DNA of 64,000 nt, taken from assembly GCA_964478025.1 (NCBI GenBank), contig CAYZGK010000008.1:1-64000 (forward strand), given 5' to 3'. Made by a program: the position numbers and the translations under genes. The notes below the pieces were generated by a model. The model had not been told where the DNA came from, did not search any database, and saw only the letters and a list, made by a program, of their open reading frames with translations. Below, piece by piece: positions 16,940 through 25,200 of the stretch. Position 1 is the first letter of the stretch; the number at the start of each line of letters is the position of its first letter. Source of the DNA: UBA3700 sp964478025. Lineage in GTDB: Bacteria; Bacillota; Clostridia; Christensenellales; UBA3700.

Positions 16940-18222
16940 CCTAGTATCTCCATCAACTTTTTCTTATCCAATTCTATTTCTCCAAAAGGAACGATATAAT
17001 CCGCAAGTTTCACATATCTTGGATATCTTTCATTATACATTTTTATTACATCTTCCTTACTATTTATACTTGGGTATTTACTTAAATCTATTGTAGATAA
17101 AATTCTATCTATAGATCTATCTCTAAAAACTATAATTCCCGAGCTTCTTAATGCAAATAAATCTCTTAAGTCTAAAACCGCACCAGAGCCTACCGCTACA
17201 ACCTTATTTTTCTCTTTGCAAATATTCTTTATAGCCTCATGCTCTAATTGTCTAAAGACGGCTTCTCCATCCTCTTCATATATTTGCTTAATAGTTTTTT
17301 TAGCTTTCTTTTCAATTACTTCATCAATGTCAACAAACTCTTTATTAGATTCTTGAGCAATTACCTTTCCAAGTTCTGTTTTTCCGCATCCTATCATACC
17401 TACGATGTATATATTTGCGTGCTCACTTTTTTGAGTTTGTATAACAACATTATTTTGAAGTCTTTTAGTCATAGGCTCCATGTTAAACCCTTGCCATATA
17501 CTTTGAGATAGTATTGCTTGAGATATAAGCATATAAAGCCCCGGTATTACTATCTTTTCGCAATCTACACCTAACTTTAAAAATTTAGTAAATAGTGGGT
17601 TATATACTAAATCTACAATAACATCAAATTTCTCAATTACAGACTTTTTAACTGGAGATTCATCACTAGATGGATACATTCCAACTGGAGTTGCATTAAT
17701 AAGCATATAACCACTCATTTTTGAAAGTTCAGTGTATGTAATTCTTTTTGCACATTTAATCTCAACATCTTTCTTTTTAGATACAAAATAAATCTCTTTT
17801 GCCACCCTTCTTAAAGCATAAATAACACTCTTTGCTGTTCCTCCATCTCCAAGGACAACAACTACTCTACCTTTTGGCAGTTGATTTACAGCTTCTAAAA
17901 GATCTCTAAAACTTCTAGCATCGGTATTATATCCAATAAGTTTTCCATTTACGTTATTTATTGTATTTATTGAACCTATTTCTAAAGCTTCATCATCAAC
18001 AATATCAATATGACTTGCCATTTGCGTTTTAAAAGGAGCCGAAACCATCACGCCCTTAAACCCTCTTAAAACTTCATGCATATCCCTTGTGTCAAAATCC
18101 TCTTGTGTTAATTCTAGCTTATCAAACTTACCTTCAAGCGAATAAATATCAAAAAACGCATTATGTGCAAGTGGCGCATAAGAATGTAGTAAATCTGAAC
18201 CTATAACTCCGTATCTAATCAA
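16936..18222 (-). CDS. Shikimate dehydrogenase-shikimate kinase fusion
   Basis: This 428-residue bifunctional protein has shikimate dehydrogenase at about residues 1-260. The catalytic Lys is in SAPFKTQM, the Asp in GYNTDARSF, a nucleotide loop appears as GDGGTAKS, and INATPVGMYPS is also typical. Shikimate kinase occupies about 270-428, with Walker A GMIGCGKTELG from residue 275, VDIDE for substrate and FRQLE with the shikimate-binding Arg. The kinase's usual GGG loop reads VGSGAVLD, a substitution in a conserved place. The two activities act on successive steps, and aroQ follows with a 4-bp overlap. Confidence 0.9.
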   Translation of the reverse strand: MIRYGVIGSDLLHSYAPLAHNAFFDIYSLEGKFDKLELTQEDFDTRDMHEVLRGFKGVMVSAPFKTQMASHIDIVDDEALEIGSINTINNVNGKLIGYNTDARSFRDLLEAVNQLPKGRVVVVLGDGGTAKSVIYALRRVAKEIYFVSKKKDVEIKCAKRITYTELSKMSGYMLINATPVGMYPSSDESPVKKSVIEKFDVIVDLVYNPLFTKFLKLGVDCEKIVIPGLYMLISQAILSQSIWQGFNMEPMTKRLQNNVVIQTQKSEHANIYIVGMIGCGKTELGKVIAQESNKEFVDIDEVIEKKAKKTIKQIYEEDGEAVFRQLEHEAIKNICKEKNKVVAVGSGAVLDLRDLFALRSSGIIVFRDRSIDRILSTIDLSKYPSINSKEDVIKMYNERYPRYVKLADYIVPFGEIELDKKKLMEILG

Positions 18223-18254
18223 TTTTTGTCTCCTTTTACCATAAAGTATTATAA

Positions 18255-19640
18255 CTAATTTTCATCTTTAACTAAAGGGGGAATATTTATAAAAGGCTTT
18301 ACTTCTTTTTTGTAAGATAAGTAGCCAAATATAATGTTCAAAGTTCCACCAACTACCCAAGAAACTGGAATTGCTAAATATATTGCATATTCTTTAAGTA
18401 ATCCAGAAAAAGCATATGAAAATACAACTCTACACATTATTGTTGTTATGGTTAAAATAACAAAAACTTTTAATTTTCCTAATGATCTTATTAACGATTG
18501 ATTCAAAACTATAAATGAGGCGAATAAATACCCTGATGCCATATAAAATATAGATTTTTTTCCAACTTCTATAACATCTATGGCACTTGAATCTACAAAT
18601 AGTTTTACAATAGGCTCTGCAAATACCATACCAATTACCATGAAAATTGCTGTATTTATAAAAGCAACAATATTAATTGATTTATATCCACCCTTTATTC
18701 TATCAAACTTTTTTGCGCCTAAATTTTGTGAAAAATATGTAGTTGAAGCATTGGCATAACCTCTAAGAGGAGTCTGATATAACGCATTTAACTTTTCACC
18801 TATATTTGTACCAGCTATAACAGTTTTGCCAAATGTATTTATTAAGCCTTGAACAGCTATTCTTGCTGCATAAACAAAAGTTTGTTGCAAAGCAACACTA
18901 CTTGAATAGGATAAGATATCTTTAGCTTGAGTTTTATCAAATGCTATTTCTTTTATACTTAACTTTATTTCACTTATTTTTTTGTTTGTGTAGATTATTA
19001 TTGTAAATGCAGAAAAGGCTTGAGCAATTAACGTGGCAATTGCTGCCCCTTCTATTCCAAGTTTAAATACAAGAACAAAAAGTAAATCTAAAACTAAATT
19101 CAAAATTGTTGAAACAATTAGAAATACAAGAGGTGTAAATGAATTTCCTATTGCTCTTATTGCATAGCAATAAAAATTATATAAAAATGTAAATATATTT
19201 GCAGCAAATACAATATAAAGATAAATCAATGTATCTTGCATTATCTCATCTGGAGTATTTAATAGTTTCAAAAATGGCTTACATAACGCAATGGATAGTA
19301 TAGATAAAACAATCGTAAAACTAATTCCTATAATAAGTGCGGTGGAAATGGATCTTTTTAGCATATTATTATCTCCTTTTCCAAACCACCTTGCAAACAC
19401 AATTGATGAGCCTATTGTAAAGCCAATAATTACATTCATAACAAGATTCATTATAGGGGTTGCAACTCCAATCGCTGCAAGTGCATCTGTTGATACAAAT
19501 CTTCCAAGGACAATTGAATCCACAGCATTATATAATTGTTGTAGAAAATCCCCTAATATGTAAAAAGTCGAAAACGAAAGAATAACCCAAAACGGGTTAC
19601 CTTCCAATAAATTTTGAGATTTTACATTAATCTTTTCCAT
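18255..19640 (-). CDS. MATE family efflux transporter
   Basis: This 461-residue inner-membrane antiporter has about twelve hydrophobic segments in two homologous halves. The N-terminal FYILGDFLQQLYNAVDSIVLGRFVSTDALAAIGVATPI is the classical MATE/DinF opening. The substrate cannot be read; relatives export cationic drugs using Na+ or H+. Its start shares one base with the end of the DUF47 gene, so it belongs to the phosphate operon transcriptionally, while aroE-aroK follows 32 bases downstream. Confidence 0.92.
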   Translation of the reverse strand: MEKINVKSQNLLEGNPFWVILSFSTFYILGDFLQQLYNAVDSIVLGRFVSTDALAAIGVATPIMNLVMNVIIGFTIGSSIVFARWFGKGDNNMLKRSISTALIIGISFTIVLSILSIALCKPFLKLLNTPDEIMQDTLIYLYIVFAANIFTFLYNFYCYAIRAIGNSFTPLVFLIVSTILNLVLDLLFVLVFKLGIEGAAIATLIAQAFSAFTIIIYTNKKISEIKLSIKEIAFDKTQAKDILSYSSSVALQQTFVYAARIAVQGLINTFGKTVIAGTNIGEKLNALYQTPLRGYANASTTYFSQNLGAKKFDRIKGGYKSINIVAFINTAIFMVIGMVFAEPIVKLFVDSSAIDVIEVGKKSIFYMASGYLFASFIVLNQSLIRSLGKLKVFVILTITTIMCRVVFSYAFSGLLKEYAIYLAIPVSWVVGGTLNIIFGYLSYKKEVKPFINIPPLVKDEN

Positions 19641-20245
19641 TAAATCTTATTTATAACATCTAAAAGCGAATCCATAGCCACATCGGCAACGTCTGATGTT
19701 GTATTTAAGTGTCTATAAATTTCTCTATATTTAAATACTAATCTCCAATCATCTGTTTCAAATAATCTTGCAAGAGAATCTACGCAATGTGCTGCCATTT
19801 TATTTTCTAATGCTTTAACAGCAATTGCATCATCTTTAGCAATATTTTTATGTTTTTCAGTATTTGAAATTGCCTTTGAAATTCTAACTGAAATATCAAG
19901 CAAAATGCCCACCATAACTACAATATCGTCGTTAGGTGTTATTTTAAATTTTCTAAGTTCATCAACAGTTGTTTTAGCATAATCTAGTATTTCATCAATT
20001 TGTCTAGACAAATTGAAAATATCATTTCTCTCTATTGGGGTAATCAAAGTGTTATTTAATTCATCAATAACGATTCTTCTTAGCATATCGCCCTCATCTT
20101 CAATTTGTATAACAAGATCAGCATAAGATTCATCCTTAGTTGTACAATAATCATATAAAGCTTGCATGCCTCTTTTCATAGCATCACATTGGTTAATTAA
20201 CAATTCGAAAAAATTAACTCTCTTTTTAAAAAATTCAAATGCCAT
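19640..20245 (-). CDS. DUF47/PhoU-like phosphate transport regulator
   Basis: This 201-residue all-helical protein is of the DUF47 (PhoU-like) family, beginning FEFFKKRVNFFELLINQCDAMKRG and carrying the acidic metal-binding helices IQIEDEGDMLRRIV and NDIFNLSRQIDEILDYAKTTVDEL. These proteins are routinely encoded with Pit phosphate permeases and are thought to regulate them. It lies 12 bases after pit and overlaps the MATE start. The fit to family length is good. Confidence 0.93.
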   Translation of the reverse strand: MAFEFFKKRVNFFELLINQCDAMKRGMQALYDYCTTKDESYADLVIQIEDEGDMLRRIVIDELNNTLITPIERNDIFNLSRQIDEILDYAKTTVDELRKFKITPNDDIVVMVGILLDISVRISKAISNTEKHKNIAKDDAIAVKALENKMAAHCVDSLARLFETDDWRLVFKYREIYRHLNTTSDVADVAMDSLLDVINKI

Positions 20246-20257
20246 ACTAAATCCTCC

Positions 20258-21295
20258 TTATAACACAATAACTTTAAGTAGTGCACATATTCCCATACCA
20301 AAGAGCATTGCGGCTGGGAATGTTACAATCCAACTAATCAGCATTTTCTCGCCTTTTTGCCAAGAAACAGTTCTAATTCCTTCTGCTGCTCCAACTCCCA
20401 TAATTGAAGATGAAACAACCTGTGTTGTAGCAATTGGAAGTCCAATAAATGTTGCTGCAAATGAAACAATTAGTGTTGCAAGTTGTGCGACAAAAGACTG
20501 AACAGTAGATAATTTATGTAATTTATATCCAACGGCGGTTATTAGATTTTCTCCACCGAAGAATAAACCTATACATTGTAAAAACGCAAATATTAAAACA
20601 ATCCACCAAACAAATTCAAATGATTCAAATGTAATTGAAGAATTACCTGAACACAAAATCATGGCTATTAAATAAATACCAAGCGATTTTTGCACATTAT
20701 TTGCGGCAATAGAAATAGATAGCAAGACAATATTAATTGCCTGCAAGGCCTTAAAGGCCTTTTTCATGGCTCTTGGCCAAGCCCCACACATCCAAACAAA
20801 GAATTTTTGTAATAAATATCCTATTAATAGTCCAACAATTGGAGCTAAAAATACCATTAATATAACTTTTACAAGTACGCTATTCCAATCAATAGAATTA
20901 AAGCCAAATATAATAACGCCTGCACCAACTAAGCCACCTAAAAGCGTATGAGACACAGAGTTAGGCACATTTAAGATAATTGAAATTATTGCCCATAAAA
21001 GTGCTGCAGCAAGTGTTGAAATTAGAAAAATAAATCCAGCTTTTGGAGTAACCGAAGAATAAGCAGTAGTTTCTATTAAAGAACCGACAGTTCTAGCAAC
21101 TGTATCTGAACCCATTAACAAAATTATAATAAGTGGTGATACAAACATAGAGATTGCACAAGTAACTAATGCAAGCCTTGGCTTTAGTGAATGAGTAGCA
21201 AGCGAAGATGCTATGGCAGACGTTCCATCAACGTATCCCATATAAAAGGTAAATAATCCTGCTAAAATAGAAATTACTACAATATATATTGTCAC
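20258..21295 (-). CDS. pit: Inorganic phosphate transporter, Pit family
   Basis: This 345-residue multi-spanning permease takes up (metal-)phosphate with protons. The two inverted repeats show DGTSAIASSLATHSLKPRLA in the first half, and VPNSVSHTLLGGLVGAG and GLPIATTQVVSSSIMGVGAAEG in the second, the usual Pit signature positions. It is the first gene of the pit-DUF47-MATE-aroE/K-aroQ run, with a 139-base intergenic region upstream in which I see no clear Pho-box-like repeat. Confidence 0.92.
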   Translation of the reverse strand: MTIYIVVISILAGLFTFYMGYVDGTSAIASSLATHSLKPRLALVTCAISMFVSPLIIILLMGSDTVARTVGSLIETTAYSSVTPKAGFIFLISTLAAALLWAIISIILNVPNSVSHTLLGGLVGAGVIIFGFNSIDWNSVLVKVILMVFLAPIVGLLIGYLLQKFFVWMCGAWPRAMKKAFKALQAINIVLLSISIAANNVQKSLGIYLIAMILCSGNSSITFESFEFVWWIVLIFAFLQCIGLFFGGENLITAVGYKLHKLSTVQSFVAQLATLIVSFAATFIGLPIATTQVVSSSIMGVGAAEGIRTVSWQKGEKMLISWIVTFPAAMLFGMGICALLKVIVL

Positions 21296-21434
21296 CTTTA
21301 TCTCCTATATAAATAATTCTATATGATATAACATTATATTATATGTAAAAATAAATTACAAGATTACAAAATTTTTATATGGACAATTTAGTAGTAATTA
21401 AAAATTTGAAAATTAAAATTTTAAAGAAGTTTTT

Positions 21435-22559
21435 TTAATCGTAAATTGTAAAAATCATTCTCTGCATTTTTGAAAAACTCTCAACACTGTACATTTTAGT
21501 TTCACTATCATAAGTGTATTTAGAATTAGACTTATAAGAGTCTGTTCCACCTTTGCCCTGCAATTTTAAATAAAGATCATTTATGAAATTCCCAACTTTT
21601 TCAAGTTTGTTATTTTCATTCCAAAACTCTTCCCTTCTTTCACTCTCTTTTATAAAAATGTCATTAATTTGGAACTCTTTTTTCGCTTCGGTGTCGTTTA
21701 GCAAAATTAGCACACTATAAGCCTGATTACATGAAAAATAGTATCCAACGTACTTTAAATATATGTTATCTGATGATAATAAAACAAATAAAGCTAGCAC
21801 ATTTGCCTCCTCTTCATCCATAACTCCAATGGTATGTGCAAGCTCGTGGGCGATGGAATAGACCTTATCTACAAAGAGCGTATCTTTATTATAGTTTGCC
21901 TCTCCAAGTGGAATAAACGTTATACCTGTTATTCCATTTAAAGACATTATTTTACTAGATATAATAGACTTAGCGAAAGATAGACAATCTAGGAAATAAT
22001 TTTCTTTATAAGAATTTAAATTTGCTTCCTTATAAGCCTTTAAAATCTCATTTTTAATTTCACTATCGCTATAAGGATTCACTAAAAAACCACTCTCGTC
22101 CTTGTCAACTTTTTGAGCTATATCTTCCATTTCCTCATTGTACTTTTTTATAATTTCAACATATTTTTCACTTGTATAATTTTCTCTGCTCAATATTGGC
22201 AACTCTTCCCTTTTGTAAATTGTGCCAACCATAATGTAGTAATCAAGACCAAAAACTAAAAGAATAATTACAACAGATAAAAACTTATTTAAACCACCAA
22301 TTTTATTTTTCTTAACAAAATTAATAATTCCTAAAATAAGCAAAATTAAAACAGCTAAAACTAGCAAAAACATAAAAACTTCAAACAATGAAAAAGAAAA
22401 ATTATTTGTAAGTTTTGTCATAAAAGAAATTATTGGAAAAATTACATTCACTCTAATAGACTCTCGCACGCTCTTTATAGCGTACAAAACAGCAAATGTA
22501 ATAAATGCCACAACAAGCACTGAAATTCCTATAATTTTTCCTTTTAATTTTCTATCCAT
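21435..22559 (-). CDS. DUF3810 membrane protein with HELAH motif
   Basis: This 374-residue protein has three N-terminal membrane segments (about 10-30, 55-80 and 90-112) followed by an extracytoplasmic domain. The HELAHTIGVMDEEEANVLAL motif resembles a zinc metallopeptidase H-E-x-x-H with a downstream Glu. This matches DUF3810, an uncharacterised family; peptidase activity is inferred from the motif only. It is a stand-alone leftward gene between pit and pgi. Confidence 0.85.
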   Translation of the reverse strand: MDRKLKGKIIGISVLVVAFITFAVLYAIKSVRESIRVNVIFPIISFMTKLTNNFSFSLFEVFMFLLVLAVLILLILGIINFVKKNKIGGLNKFLSVVIILLVFGLDYYIMVGTIYKREELPILSRENYTSEKYVEIIKKYNEEMEDIAQKVDKDESGFLVNPYSDSEIKNEILKAYKEANLNSYKENYFLDCLSFAKSIISSKIMSLNGITGITFIPLGEANYNKDTLFVDKVYSIAHELAHTIGVMDEEEANVLALFVLLSSDNIYLKYVGYYFSCNQAYSVLILLNDTEAKKEFQINDIFIKESERREEFWNENNKLEKVGNFINDLYLKLQGKGGTDSYKSNSKYTYDSETKMYSVESFSKMQRMIFTIYD

Positions 22560-22637
22560 ATTTATATGTTACCACACATACCTTAAATTTTAATTTAAAT
22601 ACTCTTATTTGTATAGAAAATAATTGTCTATTTTATT

Positions 22638-22669
22638 ATAAAAAATATGGCGATTTTTCTATCGCCATA
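22638..22669 (-). terminator. Terminator of pgi
   Basis: On the minus strand TATGGCGAT (22661-22669) pairs with ATCGCCATA (22646-22654), followed by a T-rich tract. It lies just after the pgi stop. Confidence 0.8.
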
Positions 22670-22679
22670 CCTTTATTTA

Positions 22680-24104
22680 TTAGAATGTATATTTTGTTTG
22701 TTTTTGAGGAGCATTCTTTAATTCTGCTCTCTTTTCATCATAACCAGGTCTTCCAAGTAATGCATATGTTGCGTTCTTACCTTCTTCAACTCCTGGTTGA
22801 TCAAATGTATTAATTCCCATTAATGCACCTGCATATGATGTTTGTAACATAAATAGATACATAAGTTCTCCAAGTGTGAATTCATTAAGAATTGGAAGCA
22901 TAATTGTATAATTTTGCTTTCCAGCCTTTGTTACAGCATATTCTGTTGCTTTTCTTTCAGCTTGGATTAATTCGTTCATTGTATGTCCACATAAGAAATT
23001 AACTGATGGGATATCTTCACATCCATTTGAAATCTTAACTTCTTTTCTGTAATTTTCAACACCGATAAATGTAATAATCTTATCCTCAGGACCAGCTGTA
23101 TATAATTGAACTTGAGAGTGTTGATCTGTAACACCTAATGACTTAACTGGTGTTTGGCCAACTCCATCAATTCTATTTCCTTTTAAATCTACGTTCTTGC
23201 CTAAAGATTCAGCCCATAATTGAGCATACCAATCTGCAATATATTTTAATCCATCAGCATATGGCATCATAACACCAATATTCTTTCTTTCTGACATTCC
23301 AATATATTGTAATGTAGCTAAAACTAATGCTGGATTTTTCTTTAAAGATGCACTATTACAAATTTCATCCATATACTTAGCACCAGCAAGCATTCCTTTA
23401 ATGTCTACGCCTGTTACTGCAGCTGGAAGAAGTCCTACTGGGCAAAGCTCTGAGAATCTACCACCAACGCCATCTGGAATATAGAATGTTTTATATCCTT
23501 CTTTTTGAGCAATTTTAATTAAATTACCTTTTTCTTTTGATGTTGTAGCAATGATATGATTTTTAGCATCTTTACCTAAAGCTTTCTTTAAAATTTCATT
23601 TATGATTAAATATTGAGTCATTGTTTCAGATGTTGAACCAGACTTTGTAATTACGTTAAATACAGTCTTCTTTGGATCAATAACATCTAAAAGCGCTGCC
23701 ATTCTTTCTGGATCTACGTTATCTTCTACATAGAACTTTGGTCCTTTTCTCTTTGCTCTTTTTAAATCATTGTAATGTAAATGATTAATAGCTTGGAATG
23801 TAGCAATTGGACCTAATGCTGAACCACCAATTCCTAAAACAACAAAATATTCAATATTTTTGTCTTTTCTAATCTTTTTTGCAGTATCTAAAATATCTGC
23901 AACAACGGCATCTTGATTATATGGAAGGTCAGCCCATCCCATCATATCTTTACCTTTTCCAGCTTCAACTGCTTCAAAAGCCTTTTTAGCTTGGTCAGCA
24001 TAAGAATTTAACTTCTTATCTGAAATGCCTTTTTTGCCTAAAACTGATTCCATCATATTGTTGTAATCAATTTTTAATCTTAATTCCTTTTTGTTGTAAC
24101 GCAT
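22680..24104 (-). CDS. pgi: Glucose-6-phosphate isomerase
   Basis: This 474-residue enzyme interconverts glucose-6-phosphate and fructose-6-phosphate. It shows the SIS-domain phosphate loops VLGIGGSALGP and TKSGSTSETMTQYL, the conserved VGGRFSELCPVGLLPAA segment, and SLGVTDQHSQVQLYTAGP near the catalytic His. The length fits bacterial PGI of the Firmicutes type. It lies 24 bases after a sugar-phosphate isomerase-like gene and has its own terminator. Confidence 0.96.
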   Translation of the reverse strand: MRYNKKELRLKIDYNNMMESVLGKKGISDKKLNSYADQAKKAFEAVEAGKGKDMMGWADLPYNQDAVVADILDTAKKIRKDKNIEYFVVLGIGGSALGPIATFQAINHLHYNDLKRAKRKGPKFYVEDNVDPERMAALLDVIDPKKTVFNVITKSGSTSETMTQYLIINEILKKALGKDAKNHIIATTSKEKGNLIKIAQKEGYKTFYIPDGVGGRFSELCPVGLLPAAVTGVDIKGMLAGAKYMDEICNSASLKKNPALVLATLQYIGMSERKNIGVMMPYADGLKYIADWYAQLWAESLGKNVDLKGNRIDGVGQTPVKSLGVTDQHSQVQLYTAGPEDKIITFIGVENYRKEVKISNGCEDIPSVNFLCGHTMNELIQAERKATEYAVTKAGKQNYTIMLPILNEFTLGELMYLFMLQTSYAGALMGINTFDQPGVEEGKNATYALLGRPGYDEKRAELKNAPQKQTKYTF

Positions 24105-24128
24105 AAATATGCCTCCAATATATTTTTT

Positions 24129-24953
24129 TTATTTTTTTGCTTTATCTAAACATTCACTCAAATAATTATAGCCTTCAAGTAAATCATTGCTTGTTTTATA
24201 ATCCTTTGAATAAACTTCCATAAGTACGCCACCATCAAACCCCATATCTAGAAGAATTTTAAATAATTCAACAAAATCAAAATTACCTCTTCCTGGGATT
24301 GCCGTAGCACCGTCATTATTATAATCACAAAGGTGTACTGTTTCAAGTGAATTACCCATAACTTTTAAGTATTCTTTATAATCATATCCACTTTGCATTG
24401 CTTGCTTTATATCTAAAACAGAACCAAGTCTTGGACATAAAGTTTTTAAGTTCTTAAAATAATCAGGAAATGAAAAATAACACCAATGAACATTTTCATA
24501 ACATAGCTTTACATTATGCTCACTTGCCATATCGCATAAATGATTAACAATTTTAGATAGATAATCATAATCAAATTTTCTTACTATACCTTTTCCATGC
24601 TTAAGCATTGCAGCGCCATGAAAAGTTTGATATTTAACTCCAGCTTTTTCAACGACTTTCAAAAACTCTTCATAAGTTTTCTCTCCATCAGCTCTTGCTC
24701 TTGAACCCATAGAAAATAAATCTGGTTCAAATTGTTGTGTCATTGAATGCATTGAATGAACTTTAAAATTAGGAACCATCTTTTTTGCATCATTTATTGA
24801 ATCTATTAAAACTTTTGCATATTCATCACAATATTGTGAACGGGTCTCAAAAAAAACTTCACAGGTATCTATTCCTAATGAAGCAATTTCTCTTATAGAT
24901 TCTTCCGTATGTAAATTTGGAAAGAATGATGCTGTTGAAATTCCAAGTCTCAT
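24129..24953 (-). CDS. Sugar phosphate isomerase/epimerase (TIM barrel)
   Basis: This 274-residue protein of the AP-endonuclease-2/xylose-isomerase-like TIM-barrel family has metal-ligand candidates in LCYENVHW, GSVLDIKQA, HLCDYNNDG and GGVLMEVYSKDY. Members act as epimerases or isomerases on sugars or inositols; the substrate cannot be predicted. It is first in a two-gene operon with pgi and divergent from the MMPL gene. No start alternatives are needed. Confidence 0.85.
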   Translation of the reverse strand: MRLGISTASFFPNLHTEESIREIASLGIDTCEVFFETRSQYCDEYAKVLIDSINDAKKMVPNFKVHSMHSMTQQFEPDLFSMGSRARADGEKTYEEFLKVVEKAGVKYQTFHGAAMLKHGKGIVRKFDYDYLSKIVNHLCDMASEHNVKLCYENVHWCYFSFPDYFKNLKTLCPRLGSVLDIKQAMQSGYDYKEYLKVMGNSLETVHLCDYNNDGATAIPGRGNFDFVELFKILLDMGFDGGVLMEVYSKDYKTSNDLLEGYNYLSECLDKAKK

Positions 24954-25054
24954 ATGAGTATTATAACAACTTTCTTTTGCTATGTGCTAATACTATATGC
25001 TAAATAATTTTATTTTAAACATTTTACAATTTACTAATGTAAATTATAAAAATC

Positions 25055-25068
25055 GACATTTTGATGTC
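25055..25068. promoter_or_regulatory. Inverted repeat in divergent intergenic region
   Basis: GACATTTTGATGTC is a perfect 5-bp inverted repeat with a 4-base centre, in the 247-bp region between the leftward isomerase and the rightward MMPL exporter (start 25201). It could be an operator for either gene; no regulator is encoded next door. Confidence 0.3.
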
Positions 25069-25200
25069 AAATTGTCTAATTCCACGCAAAGTAGAATATA
25101 TATTTTTTAAAATATATTTCAATTCAACATTTGTTTATTGCGAATAAATTTTTCATATGATAACATATTTGAGAAAAATAAAAATATAAGTGAGGAAATT

